Part shown: positions 1 to 10,553 of the stretch, one piece after another
Position numbering within the stretch: the stretch's first letter is position 1
Layout: every line of letters begins with the position of its first letter
Source of the DNA: Leptasterias polaris
Lineage: Eukaryota > Echinodermata > Asteroidea > Forcipulatida > Asteriidae
NCBI GenBank assembly: GCA_037783415.1
Contig: JAZGTN010000054.1
Location: 806,001 to 870,000 of the forward strand
Length of the DNA stretch: 64,000 nt
Direction of reading: 5' to 3'
Translations under genes and position numbers: made by a program
The notes under the pieces: generated by a model
Told to the model about the DNA's origin: nothing
Database searches by the model: none
Seen by the model: only the letters and a program-made list of their open reading frames with translations

Positions 1-251
1 TTTTACCTAAATTATAGTTTGTACCAGCCACAGATAGGGACTCTGTTCATTTTCTATACATTTGTTAAGTACCAACTGCTGTTATTTTTTTGTATATTGC
101 TCATAAGGGCCTATAGGTCTCCACCTAATTTACGTAAATTTGTGTAACTATTAGGAATATTGATTAAATTAACATTTGGCTAGAATTTAAAGCCAGCTAA
201 ATATTGGTTCCTTGTTTTGGTTCAGTTCTATGCGCTCCCGACTACGCTACA
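1..251 (+). repeat. 5' LTR, partial (3' part of R/U5)
   Basis: These 251 bp recur at 6604-6854 with one mismatch. The left edge is set by the window. The LTR ends in TACA at 251, directly before the presumed primer-binding region. Confidence 0.92.
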
Positions 252-252
252 T

Positions 253-275
253 TTGGTGGCAGCGGTGGGATCAGT
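253..275 (+). other. Probable primer-binding site region
   Basis: The stretch TTGGTGGCAGCGGTGGGATC begins a few bases after the LTR end, which is where a tRNA primer pairs in LTR elements. The primer tRNA was not identified. The call rests on position and on the TGG start typical of CCA-complementary sites. Confidence 0.5.
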
Positions 276-380
276 AAAACAAAAAGGAAATTTTAAATAC
301 TGGTCCTCTGATACGAACCCGTCATTGAATAATTTTATAGGTTAAGCCTTGGCCCTAATGTACAATTAATCTCTTAATTT

Positions 381-645
381 CTTCTATGGTTGCCTTGCCG
401 GTTAGTTTAGGATTTTTTTAGGTAGGGTTAGAGGCATCTGTCTCCTGAAAAGGTCGAGACATTACCGATGCTATATAGCAGGGATTTTAGTTCTCTGTTG
501 GCGAGACAGATGTATCCCCATACTTTTGTTTGGGCACTGGCCTGGTAACCAGTCTTGTTTCTTATTCTTTTCTTCCGTTCTATACATTTGAAAGTGTGTC
601 AGGCAATTTTAGCATACATGTATGTGGCTCTTTTAATAAAATAAA
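381..645 (+). mobile_element. Segment homologous to the 3' UTR of the LINE at 17501-22126
   Basis: From 381 the Gypsy leader runs parallel to the LINE 3' UTR starting near 21821. Shared blocks include CTGTCTCCTGAAAAGGTC, ATCCCCATACTTTTGTTTGG and GCTGGCCTGGT, in the same order and orientation. Similarity fades towards 645, where the LINE 3' tail would be. This looks like a 5'-truncated LINE copy (3' UTR only) between primer site and gag. The reverse, a sequence shared ancestrally with the LINE, cannot be excluded. Confidence 0.8.
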
Positions 646-653
646 ATACAATT

Positions 654-1220
654 ATGGCAGAGGGAGGTGCCCTTTCACCATGTGCTCGAGCTGAACATGC
701 TTTACTTAAAGAAACAATTAGAGCATTATAGGAAGAGATTGATGTTGCATATAAAAATTTAAGTAGGACCCCTGTGACTGGTACAGAACTATTTTTTAAC
801 TCCCTTGAGGCTCTCTCACCAACCCAGCCCTCTGCAACCGCACCCAAGGCTAGCTCCGCCAAAGGGGAGTCTTCAGTTACCTACAGTGAAAGCATACCTG
901 TAGGACAATTTAGTAATGTAGATAACAGTAATGATGAAGGTACCACTAGTGTGCTCTTAAGGCAGAGTAGGCAACCAAAACGTGTTAAGAAAAAGGTTGT
1001 GATTAATGAACAAGTAGCACCAAGTCAAGTGTACAATTTGCCCATCCCACAAGTTACTTCCACCCCAAGTTTTGGGCGGGTAACACCACCACCCTCCTAC
1101 AGAAGCCGATCTGGTTTGCGAAACATTAGTATTGCAGAGCCTAAACCTATAGTGATGCCAGAACCATATAATGGAGTGTCAACTTTATTTGAGGATTGGT
1201 TAACAAATTTTGAATTGTGG
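654..1220 (+). pseudogene. Gypsy gag, N-terminal part, with in-frame stop
   Basis: An ATG at 654 opens the gag frame; codon 26 is TAG (729-731). The same frame then continues to about 1220 through a Ser/Pro-rich stretch and a segment containing PYNGVSTLFEDWLTNFEL, typical of the start of a Gypsy capsid region. The frame runs into the SINE at about 1221. As it stands only a short peptide could be made from the first ATG. Confidence 0.75.
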
Positions 1221-1590
1221 CGTGTCGTGGCCGAGCGGTTAAGAGCACCGAACTCAAGCTCTGGTGTTTCTATTCAGCAGAGTGTGGGTTCGAGTCCCGG
1301 TCGTGACAATTGTGTCCCTGAGCAAGACACTTAACTATAATTGCTTCTCTCCACCCAGGGGTAAAATGGGTACCTGTGAGGGCAGAGATGGTTCTTGTGA
1401 TTGATTTAGCCTAGTAGCGCATATATTGCAGCACAGGCTGTATACTCCCCAGGGAGCTGAGATGGTTTAAGGAATGAAATAAATGGCCCAGTGACCAGGG
1501 GTAATAGTATGTTAGGCGCCTTGAGCATCCCTTGGGGTGGATATGTGCGCATTATAAATGTTGTTATTATTATTATTATTATTATTATAA
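1221..1590 (+). mobile_element. tRNA-derived SINE inserted in gag, (ATT)n tail
   Basis: The head is tRNA-like, with an A-box (TGGCCGAGCGG, near 1229) and a B-box (GGTTCGAGTCC, near 1289) at normal Pol III promoter spacing. The acceptor-like ends suggest a Leu- or Ser-type tRNA ancestor. An unrelated body follows, then a 3' end reading GCGCATTATAAATG plus (ATT)n. It interrupts the gag frame between FEL and NGWSK. The 3' end resembles that of the LINE at 17501-22126. No clean target-site duplication was found by eye. Confidence 0.85.
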
Positions 1591-2258
1591 ATGGTTGGTC
1601 AAAAACTCAGAAATGTACATTTTTGGCTGTACGACTTAGAGGGACAGCTCTGCATGTTTACACTGACTTGTCGACTGAAGATCAAGCCAATTATGCTGCG
1701 GTCGTTCAAGCATTGAAAAATAGGTTTGATAGGACTAAACAGACATATTTGTATAAGGTACAGCTACGAGCTAGGGTGCGGCAATCAGGTGAAAATTTGT
1801 CAGAAGTTGCTGCAGCAATACGCAGATTGACTAATAGGGCCTATCCAGCAGTGTCACAAAGTGTACGGGATGATATTGCCAAAGATCAGTTTTTAGAAGC
1901 ATTAGATTCTCGTAGCACTCGCCTACACGTTAGACGCAACAAACCAAAAACACTTGATGATGCACAAACATTTGCCATAGAAGAAGAGATGCTAATTTCC
2001 TTAGAAAACAAAAGAAATAGTGAAAAACCAGTTGCCGTAACTACTGAAGTACAGGTTAACAGCCCCATAACAGTAGCAACATGCGCATCAATTCCAGATA
2101 CACAGAGTCGCTTTGATGAACTTAGTAAAAAGGTAGAGGAACTGACCAAAGCAGTATAGAGACAATGACAAGAACTAGATTTCAACGTAATGAAATTATT
2201 GGCTGGAAATGTAATGAGAAAGGACATGTCCGGGCAAACTGTCCACAAACTACTTAAT
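1591..2258 (+). pseudogene. Gypsy gag, capsid remainder and nucleocapsid zinc knuckle
   Basis: After the SINE the capsid region resumes (NGWSKTQKCTFLAVRL) and stays open to a stop at 2157-2159. In another frame just downstream (2201-2251) lies a zinc-knuckle relic, WKCNEKGHVRANCP. The residue where the first cysteine of C-x2-C-x4-H-x4-C should be is Gly (GGC), and a TAA follows shortly. A frame change therefore separates capsid from knuckle, and the knuckle lacks one zinc ligand. Confidence 0.75.
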
Positions 2259-2343
2259 ATACGCCATACACTAACACAGCTAATAAGTCAATGGCGGAAA
2301 ACTAGATTCGACTGGGGTTTATGGGTCCAAATGTCAGTCGAGT

Positions 2344-2700
2344 GTGAGAGTTGGGGCCCAATTCGATAATCAGAAATGTGGACGATCACTCTTTGTTCAG
2401 GCTAGGGTATGCCATTATGATGTGAGATTTCTCATTGACTCGGGGTCGTCACATACGATTATTCACTCTAGAGTGTGGAATGAGTTGCCAGATGAAGTTA
2501 AACAGAATATTAGACCTCATTTAACCCCTTAAGTGACTGCTGGTGGAAACCTGCTAGATGTGATGGGTGAAGCAACTATAAAGCAGGATGTCGTCATTGC
2601 AGATGTGACACAAACAGGGATTTTGGGATCTGATTTTTTAGAAAAACATCATGCAGTACTCGATTTTGCACAGTCCAAACTAGTCATTGATGAATGTTTG
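2344..2700 (+). pseudogene. Gypsy aspartic protease region with in-frame TAA
   Basis: The frame contains FLIDSGSSHTIIH, the retropepsin active-site loop (DSG), and downstream the hydrophobic GILGSDFLEKH, the usual second conserved protease block. A TAA at 2530-2532 lies between the two, in the same frame. Start and end are approximate because the protease is cut from a polyprotein. Confidence 0.8.
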
Positions 2701-4194
2701 ATCCCTTTAAAGAGAGAAGTTGACAACCCACAGTGTTGTCGTGTTAGTGTGGCGGAAACCACAACAATACCATCAAAGTCTGAACTTATAATTAGTGGAA
2801 AAATTCGAGTGAGAGGAACCTTGCCGAAGTTAGGTATGGTTGAGGCAAACCCCCAATATTACATGAAGTCTACTGGTGTTTTATTGGGCAGAACTTTGGT
2901 AAATCCCAAGAATCTTATCATACCCTTGCGTGTTATTAACCCTACGCCGTCAGATCTTATTTTGTACAGGGGAACCAATGTAGCCTTACTACAGCATGTG
3001 ACCGAAGTGACGTCTGTCATGGCAGATGACTCGTCTTGCCAGCCTGCTGTGTTTGGGCCATCCCTTACTGAGTTATTGGACAGGAGTTCCGAGGGATTAA
3101 CAACTACGCAACATGACTCGCTACACCGGTTACTCCACAAACATCAGGGTGTTTTCATGGGTGAAGATGGCGTAAAAGGGAGGACCAAGGACGCCTACCA
3201 TCGAATCGACACTGGCGATGCTCGACCTGTAAAACAACATGCTCGTCGCTTACCAATCAGTCAACGAGCTGAAGCACAACAACAGGTAGATGACATGATT
3301 AAACAAAATGTAATTTCCCCTTCACACAGTCCCTGGGCCTCACCTGTTGTTTTGGTCCGAAAAAAGGACGGAACATTAAGATTCTGCATAGACTATCGTC
3401 GATTGAACCAAGTAACCAAAAAAGATGCTTACCCACTGCCTCGCATAGATGACAGTTTAGATGCACTGGTTGGGTCTTGTTGGTTCTCAACCCTGGACTT
3501 GGCTTCAGGGTATTGGCAGACTGAAGTTCATCCCAATGACCGTGATAAGACAGCATTCACTACGGGGTCTGGTTTGTACGAATTCAACGTTCTCCCATTT
3601 GGTTTATGCAATGCACCAAGCACCTTTGAAAGATTAATGGAAGTAGTTCTAAATGGACTTCAGTGGGAGATCTGTCTTATATACTTGGATGATGTTATCA
3701 CCTATTCTCGAACTTTTGAGGAGCATACTGAACGTTTGTCAAGGATTTTTATTGCTTTGCAGAATGCTGGGCTGAAGTTAAAGCCCAAGAAGTGCTCCTT
3801 GGCTCGCAGAGAAGTACTGTATTTGGGGCATGTAGTGTCGTCTGATGGTATTTCTACGGACCCAGCGAAACTGCAAAGAGTTCAGGAGTGGCCTACCCCA
3901 TGTAGTGTTACTGACGTCAGGAGCTTCCTTGGACTCTGTTCTTACTACCGTAAGTTTGTGTCTGGTTTTGCCCATATTGCCTCACCTCTGCATCATCTTA
4001 CACAAAAGAACACCAAGTTTGTTTGGACTGAAGAGTGCAAAGAAGCATTTCAGAAATTAAAAACATTGCTCACAACTGCTCCAATATTAGCTTATCCAGA
4101 TTTCAACAGAGGTTTCATTTTAGACACAGATGCCAGTGACAAGGGGATAGGAGCTGTTCTGTCTCAGGTGTATGACGGCAAAGAGAGTCATTAG
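2533..4194 (+). pseudogene. Gypsy pol: reverse transcriptase and start of RNase H
   Basis: The 553-codon open stretch includes the RT blocks FSTLDLASGYWQ, LPFGLCNAPSTFERLM and the catalytic YLDD (in CLIYLDDVITYS), then the connection and the start of RNase H with its first Asp (DTDASDKGIGAVLSQ). Order and spacing are those of Ty3/Gypsy pol. The frame ends at 4194 in the middle of RNase H; the rest continues in the +1-shifted frame from 4172. RT catalytic residues look complete, but the stop at 2530 upstream and the frameshift downstream disable the polyprotein. Confidence 0.93.
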
Positions 4195-5167
4195 CTATGC
4201 CAGCCGAACACTAAGCAAAGCTGAACGGCGCTACAGTGTGACCCGTAGGGAACTGCTGGCCATGGTCACTTACATCCGTCACTATAAACACTACCTGTAC
4301 GGGCAACATTTCACCTTGCGTACTGACCATGGATCCTTAAGATGGCTGTACAACTTCAAAGAGCCCGAGGGTCAGGTGGCAAGATGGTTAGAATTTCTCA
4401 GTGCCTACAACTTTGACATTGTACATCGCCCTGGTACCAAACATCTCAACGCAGACGCCATGTCTAGATATCCAATTGTCCCTGAGAAGTGTGATGCCAT
4501 CCAGATGCCAAGCTGGGACACAGAGGTGAGAAAAACACAAATAGCAGATTCCCTAATAGCACCTATTATCCAAGGGAAGATGAATGGTCAGAAGCCAGAG
4601 TTTGCATCAATTCGTAATTTAGATGGAGTCACAAAAGGTTACTGGTTCCAATGGGATCAACTGGAACTACATAATGGTATTCTGTACCGACGTTGGGTAG
4701 AAAGGTCAGGCCAGAATTCCCATCTTCTGTTAGTGGTTCCTACTGCAAGGCAGGAAGAGGTGATGGAACGAGCACATGACAAACCTGGTGGTGGTGGTCA
4801 TCTTGGCATTACTAAAACGGTACAGAAGGTCAGGAACAACTATTTTTGGATTGGATGTGCAAGTGATGTCAAAATATGGGTTCGTCAGTGTCCAAAATGT
4901 CCCAGCAAGAAGTCTCCTAATCCAAGGCGCCGTGCTGCTCTTCTTACCCCTGTGTCAGTGGGTGCTCCTATGGAAAAAATAGCAGTTGACATCATGGGTC
5001 CCTTACCAGTGTCTACCCGAGGAAATCGCTATGTGTTAGTGGTCTCGGACTACTTTACAAAATGGACTGAATCATATCCAATACCGAACCAGGAAGCTAC
5101 AACAGTGGCCCGTGTGTTGGTTGAAGAGTATTATGTGCAGATATGGTGTGCCATTTTCACTCCATAG
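4172..5167 (+). pseudogene. Gypsy pol: RNase H remainder and integrase N-terminus/core
   Basis: This frame resumes RNase H (RRELLAMVTYIRHYKHYL, then RTDHGSLRWL) and goes on to integrase: an H-H-C-C zinc domain (H near 4800, C-x2-C in RQCPKCPSKK) and the first catalytic Asp (AVDIMGPLPVSTRGNRYVL). It ends at a stop at 5165-5167 after a second frame change near 5140-5150. The core continues in the frame starting at 5112. Confidence 0.9.
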
Positions 5168-6056
5168 TGACCAAGGAAGGAACTTTGAGTCGTCCCTACT
5201 CCGAAATGTATGCCAACTACTGGGTATCCACAAGACTAGAACTACAGCATATCATCCACAGTCTGATGGTCTTGTTGAACGTTTTAACAGAACTTTGCAA
5301 ACCATGATCACTATGTATATAAAAGAGGATCAAACTGACTGGGACGAGCATCTCCCCTATGTTATGATGGCTTACCGAGCAAGTGAGCAAGCTTCAACAA
5401 AAGTGACACCAAACTTCCTCATGTTTGGGAGGGAAGTTAATATCCCTCTTGACCTGCTGGCTGGTCCGGTTCCTGGAAGGCAGCCTGATGATGTTGATGC
5501 ATATGCCAACAGACTCCATCATAACCTCAGAGATGCTTACGAGAAGGTACGCAACAACACTAAAAAAGCTCAGGAACGTCAGAAGCGTTTGTATGACACC
5601 AAGCAATTAGGCACTCCATTCAGTGAAGGTGACTTAGTCTGGCTCTATACTTACCAGAAGAAGAAAGGACTGAGCCCTAAGTTCCAGGCGTTTTGGAAGG
5701 GCCCCTTCAAGATAGTGGAGAAGTTGTCCGACGCCAACTACCGAATCCGACACAACAGTCATGGCAGAAGGTTTCAAGTTGTACATTTTGACCGTCTCAA
5801 GCCTTATGAAGCACGTCAAACTCCTAACAGTAACACTACGTCAGAGGAAACAACTGATCCAATGGGTAGGAGTCAGCCAACTGTTGAGGCTTCCTCGGTG
5901 GACAACACCAGGGAGGGCTTAGCCGAAGGGAACGACCCATGGAATGTGTCCAATTCACCTCCACCTGAACTGACAAACACAGAGGGAACAACCAGGCATG
6001 GGCGGATGAGAACTGCTCCAGCATGGATGAGAGCTGGTGATTTTGAACTTTGTTAA
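5112..6056 (+). pseudogene. Gypsy integrase core end and C-terminal GPY/F domain
   Basis: The second and third catalytic acidic residues are here: Asp in LHSDQGRNFES and Glu in GLVERFNRTL, completing the D,D-35-E triad. The C-terminal part has the GPY/F module (AFWKGPFKIVEKLSDANYRI, then VHFDRLKPY), characteristic of Ty3/Gypsy integrases, and a low-complexity tail ending at 6056. No chromodomain is evident. The frame is shifted relative to the preceding pol segment. Confidence 0.9.
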
Positions 6057-6142
6057 GGTGGTGGGAATACTGTGGTGATGGATTTACGTTTTCAGCCCTG
6101 TTGAATTAAGACGTGAGGACACGTCTTCCCGGAGGAGTGGGC

Positions 6143-6854
6143 TGTGTAGTAAAAATACCCCCCAACATTTGTGCTTTGGTCCAGGGTTCAGCCTCCTCCC
6201 CTGTGGTGGATGTGGACTAGTCCAGGTCACATATTTTCTTTTGAACTAGGGTTCTTTTATTCAAACTTATGTAAGAACACAATGAAGTATCACCTGTAAA
6301 ACTACTTCTTTTTGTAAAACCCATTGAGTCTAGTTACTTTTGTTTAGTTAATACATCATTCACATACAGCATGTTCTAGTTGTTAACAAAGACTTTTTGT
6401 TCAATTGTGCATCCTTGGTTCTTGGTTTTTCGGCTGTGGGAAGAGCTGGGTTGAGTTGGTTTTTTGGGTGCGACCAAGCAACATCGTGTGTGGAGGGCTG
6501 AGTTGATATAGTCATGTTTTTTATAGGTACACCAAAAACAGAGTGAGTTTTGAATACTTTGAAGAGTTCTTTTCAAGACATTATTTTAAATTCATACCAG
6601 TTGTTTTACCTAAATTATAGTTTGTACCAGCCACAGATAGGGACTCTGTTCATTTTCTATACATTTGTTAAGTACCAACTGCTGTTATTTTTTTGTATAT
6701 TGCTCATAAGGGCCTATAGGTCTCCACCTAATTTACGTAAATTTGTGTAACTATTAGGAATATTGATTAAATTAACATTTGGCTAGAATTTAAAGCCAGC
6801 TAAATATTGGTTCCTTGTTTTGGTTCAGTTCTATGCGCTCCCGACTACGGTACA
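6143..6854 (+). repeat. 3' LTR, full length, with upstream polypurine tract
   Basis: The 3' part (6604-6854) matches window positions 1-251. The left edge is placed at TGTGTAGT (6143), directly after the purine-rich GGAGGAGTGGGC (6131-6142), a good polypurine tract. The LTR ends in CA at 6854, giving about 712 bp with TG...CA ends. The left edge may be off by a few bases because the 5' LTR start is not visible for comparison. Confidence 0.85.
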
Positions 6855-8841
6855 ATATTATATCAATAAAATTAACATTTTATTTAATCACAGCAAAAAA
6901 AGAAAGAAAACTAGAAATGTAGTGTTTGTAGGATTACAAACACTAGGTGTTCGGGTTTTCAATGAAAGTTAGTTGTAAGGCTTATGACCGTATGGTGCCA
7001 TGAAAGTTTGTTTTTATATCCCATTCCGATAGTGAGAAGAATGGCGGAAGAAGGTTGGCCTTTCTAATACTTTGCAAACTAGGGTTTGTGAAAAGTTTTT
7101 TGACTTGAAATTGAAGATTGAACCAGAAGGCGAGTTTGGCAAGTTTAATTATTTTTTGTTTTGACCCTCGAACACGGCACCTTAATTGGACAAGCTTAAG
7201 TTGGTACGTTGTCGGCACCTTCAGTTGGTTAAAATGGTCTATTTTGCATTTTTTCAACGTTTTCTTTATCTAAGTGTGTTGTTTACATATCTATTGCCTG
7301 AGTAAATTAATCAGATTTGTTTACATAATTAATTAGTTTTTATAACTTGTTGGTTAATCTACCAATTGACAGACAAATGACGGGATATTGGTAGTATTGT
7401 CTTCCCCTTTCTATCCAAACCGCTATCCCATGTTGATCGCCATCTCCTATGCGGCATGGTATGATGCGTTAGCGTTAGTTATTTGAATCGCTGAAAACAA
7501 TGTTGATAGCTTTTGAAATTTTAAAGAAAGTAATGTGTAAATCTTCTACGTTTAAACGTTAGTTTATACACAGGAAATAAAGGCTACTCGGAATATAACA
7601 TTTTCTAAGTAATAAACTTTTGTTTAGCCAGAATTGAAAACCGATGGCATCATTATGAAGTTAGAATTTATTTATCGAGACATAGGTATTTAAATATGTG
7701 CCAAGTGAAAAACAAAGGTGAACTTACAAAAATAATTTAGCAAATGAGTACATTATTTAGATTATTTGAAAGGGCCAAGGGTCCATTGTCAAAAATACAA
7801 GGATTTAAATTTAAATCCACAGGATTGAATTTTTAATCTTTCAAGGAGTGTGATTAGGGACCAAACAGCGTGGATTTAAAATTAATCTTTCAAAAGATTT
7901 AAAAAAATTAATCTGTAAAGGATTAATCAAATCAATCCAGTGGATTTATATTTCAAATCTTTACAGATTTAACCTCAACCCGTTGAATGATTTAAACCTA
8001 CATGATCGCAATCTCATTTGATTTATTTCTAAATCATCATTGGGGTTAAAATATAAAACACACCATTTCTGGACCAGCAGGAAAGTAAACACAGGAACAG
8101 CAAAAATGTCAAAACCATTTTCTTACAAACTTTATTTTCAAGTCGAATACACATAGTTTCTTAGATAAACCTTAACATGGAGTTTACCTTTGTAGTCCAT
8201 GAACATAAAAAGTTCTATTGAGTCTCCATGTTTATTACACAAGGATTAAAACTGCAATTTCATCATAATAATATTCTCAGGATGTGGGTGACTGTTAATG
8301 TATACATCCTTTATGGCACATGAAAACAAAATAAAGGTTTTTATGTCTGTTTCTTAGATAGGGAGAAATTGGAGTCTATTTTTACAATGCTAGCTTGATT
8401 TTAGGTACTTGCTTTAAAGAGTACGGTATTTACACCTGCAGTGCTTTACAAAAACATTGCCACACATTGCCAAAATTGTTTGTGATTTACCTGAATGAGA
8501 TAGAAAATGGACTTTATTACAACAAATAGGATGCACTATCTTTCTCTTAATTAAACAACATTGTATCCGAAGGAATTGAAGGGCACATCAAATTAGGTTT
8601 GTAGGGACTTTGGGTTATCTTGGATATCAGTAAGTCAATTAACCTGGTTTCAATGCTATAAAGAACTCAATAAAGTTGTTTAACGCTATAGGATAGTCTG
8701 ACCCAAACACAAAGAAAGATTTAAACAACTTATCAAAAGCTTCAACTACTGAAGATCCCCCACTGACTGGAATGCAGTCCAGACACAAGACAAACTGCTT
8801 CGGTTTTCTCTCTGGGAAACTGTTCAGGTTGCCTAATCCCT
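6855..8841. other. No gene recognised; AT-rich spacer
   Basis: Only short, non-conserved reading frames are seen. A stretch near 7780-8040 is built of repeated GGATTTAAA/TTTAAATCC motifs in both orientations, possibly a decayed MITE. On the minus strand several AATAAA hexamers (near 8509 and 8130) lie downstream of the terminal exon at 8842 and could serve as poly(A) signals for it. Confidence 0.5.
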
Positions 8842-8886
8842 TTAGATGATTGCAATGGCTTCGTCGATGTGGGTCCTACTCCCCTC
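8842..8886 (-). CDS. Candidate last exon of a small membrane-protein gene
   Basis: Reading the minus strand, a pyrimidine-poor but plausible acceptor (AAATACAG) precedes 14 codons, EGSRTHIDEAIAII, and a TAA at 8842-8844. The exon begins in phase 0, matching the phase-0 donor of the exon at 9454-9564 upstream on the same strand. It is short, so support comes mainly from phase and position. Confidence 0.45.
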   Translation of the reverse strand, partial: EGSRTHIDEAIAII

Positions 8887-8985
8887 CTGTATTTGAAAAG
8901 GGCACATTATTCTAGTTACTAATCAAATCATCTCATTTAAAATGCGGAGATTTACTACCAGTTTGAAAATTATTGTTATTAAATT

Positions 8986-9005
8986 GGGGGGGGGGGGGGG
9001 GGGGG
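8986..9005 (+). repeat. Poly(G) tract, 20 bp
   Basis: An uninterrupted run of 20 G. It is one of many long G or C mononucleotide runs in this window. Confidence 0.95.
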
Positions 9006-9453
9006 ATTGTTTGGTCCCGAGGAAATGTATTTAAGAATTTTGCCCCTGGATCAAAAACATTTACATGCATAATGAAAACAAGTGACCCATGACCTGTATG
9101 GGACCTTGATACTTAGGTGGATCTACATGTAAGGTGTACAAGGTTTCCCAGATTAAAACTAATATTACCCAGCTATAGGAGGCTCTTAAACATGGATACT
9201 TGTTTGTTTTTCTAACCTGATGTGTATTATAAACTCACTTTCTGTTATGAAAGCAAAAGCAATTGAAGCACTGAATTGAAGTTCTAAATTAGTTTAAAAG
9301 TCCAGAGCTCATTAAACCCATGTGAGTTTTTCTTGATAAGATTCATTTTAACTGTACGAGATGATGCACAGTGAAATTAGTATTACGCTTCAGTGAAAGA
9401 AACATACAATATTTGACAACCTCCAAGGGAAAACAAACCAAAGAAATACTTAC

Positions 9454-9564
9454 CAGCTCGATCTGAATAATGTAGGGAACTGCATCTGCTACAATTGAAA
9501 CCCTTTGACTTTGCCACTGGACGAAGAAAACTGTAAACAGCAACCAGTAAGGAACAAAGATCAC
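9454..9564 (-). CDS. Membrane-segment exon of an unidentified protein
   Basis: On the minus strand the acceptor TTTTCCATGTTTCAG and the donor GTAAGT bracket exactly 37 codons. They start VIFVPYWLLFTVFFVQWQSQ and end YIIQIEL. The first half is a strong membrane-span candidate. The pattern FVPYWL recalls multi-span proteins of the TMEM185 type, but that is only a resemblance. A second, damaged copy of this exon and its flanks lies at 9936-9992 plus 15423-15690. Candidate partners are the terminal exon at 8842 and the 5' exon at 16104. Confidence 0.6.
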
Positions 9565-9935
9565 CTGAAACATGGAAAACATCCAGACGATTGTTAATAA
9601 AACCTTCACACCAGTACCATGGAAGTACAAAGCATTAACTAAACATTATATCACTAGTTATTTACTATAATTTTCTGTCAACCAGCACACAATGACACAA
9701 TTATTGAAGTTTGAAAGGATTTAGGTCTTTTTTTCCTAGATTGTTATTGATGCTTGCATTAGGTCTCAGGTGGTCATTCTACAAAACAAGAACATACTTA
9801 TTTAAAACACAGTGATAGAGTGAACATTTCAGTGTTGTAAAGCATACCAGATTGTAATACACTACACTAGACTGCATGCACTGTTCTGCACAGTACACAC
9901 TATCATGTAAAAAGTATTACTTTCCCTAGCAACCA

Positions 9936-9992
9936 TGACAACCCTTTGACTTTGCCATTGTATGGACCAAGAAAACTGTAAACAGCAACCAG
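9936..9992 (-). pseudogene. Duplicated membrane exon, 3' half (left of the Ngaro insertion)
   Basis: This repeats 9500-9550 almost exactly (CCCTTTGACTTTGCCA, then GAAAACTGTAAACAGCAACC) but carries a small insertion that shifts the frame, so it is not a working exon. The homology stops at the Ngaro element and resumes at 15423. Confidence 0.8.
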
Positions 9993-9995
9993 TAA

Positions 9996-10130
9996 TGACC
10001 TTTTCTATCGTTAGCCATGAGGGCGCACTTGCGCATTACGCAACGGTGTGAGGGTTGAGTGGACGCCGTAAGGGCGTGGTTGTCATTGATCGTTTTCAGC
10101 GCAGCTACAACGGACGTGTACGTTTTATTT
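9996..10130 (+). repeat. Ngaro split direct repeat A1
   Basis: 135 bp, identical by eye to 14837-14971. It starts TGACCTTTTCTATCG right after the TAA core and ends just before the gag start codon region, so it probably also carries 5' regulatory sequence. Confidence 0.93.
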
Positions 10131-10141
10131 CGCGATTCAGC

Positions 10142-10553
10142 ATGTCTGATTCAAACGACATACAATTTTCGGATTCTGAGAGGCATATGTCGCAATCTTC
10201 TTTGCCTCTAATGACCGTTAAGAACGTTTCGGATATTGTGAAAGCCGGCGTTTCTGAAGCTTTGGTAAATTTCCAGTCGCATTTCGACAAGGTAATAGCA
10301 GAGCGCAAGCAGGAGAACGAGAAAGCCCTTCAGCAAGTACAGTCGCTGAAGAGAGCCTCTGAAGTCCAGTTCAGATTTAAAGGTAATAAAGCTCAGTTTG
10401 AATTCAACGAAAAGATTGCTCAGAGCGTGGAGTCGGCTCAGAAACAGCTAAAGGGAGGTTCAATTTCGACCGCCGACGAAACATTAGCAGAAGCGGTAAA
10501 AGAGCTGCAAAAGAGAAACAAGCTAATTCGTCTAGCTGACAAATCGGACGCAG
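10142..10553 (+). CDS. Ngaro gag-like ORF1, exon 1
   Basis: The ATG at 10142 starts MSDSNDIQFSDSERH, just after repeat A1. The frame is open further upstream through a GTG, but this is the first in-frame ATG. The segment is charged and probably coiled-coil (about residues 50-130, rich in Gln, Glu and Lys). The frame runs into a stop at 10586-10588, but an intron (10554-10854) joins it in phase to the zinc-knuckle exon. No enzyme motif is present; the role as a nucleic-acid-binding structural protein is inferred from position and the knuckle. Confidence 0.75.

Larger units (their letters stand above)
1..6854 (+). mobile_element. Ty3/Gypsy-type LTR retrotransposon, defective, 5' end outside the window
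   Basis: The order is LTR, leader, gag, protease, reverse transcriptase, RNase H, integrase, LTR, which is the Ty3/Gypsy order. The window starts inside the 5' LTR. The coding region cannot make a full polyprotein: there is an in-frame TAG in gag (729-731), a SINE in gag (1221-1590), a TAA in the protease region (2530-2532), and frame changes near 4180 and 5150. The visible 251 bp of the 5' LTR differ from the 3' LTR at only one base (247 against 6850), so the copy looks recently inserted in spite of the breaks. A target-site duplication cannot be tested because the 5' flank is missing. Confidence 0.93.

Noticed and set aside
1221..1300. Functional tRNA gene
   Set aside because: Promoter boxes are present but arms do not pair properly, and an (ATT)n-tailed body follows; it is a SINE. 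The same holds for 24405, 42000 and 57286.
10055..10141. N-terminal extension of Ngaro gag from the GTG at 10055
   Set aside because: It lies inside direct repeat A1 and lacks an ATG; the ATG at 10142 just after the repeat is preferred.
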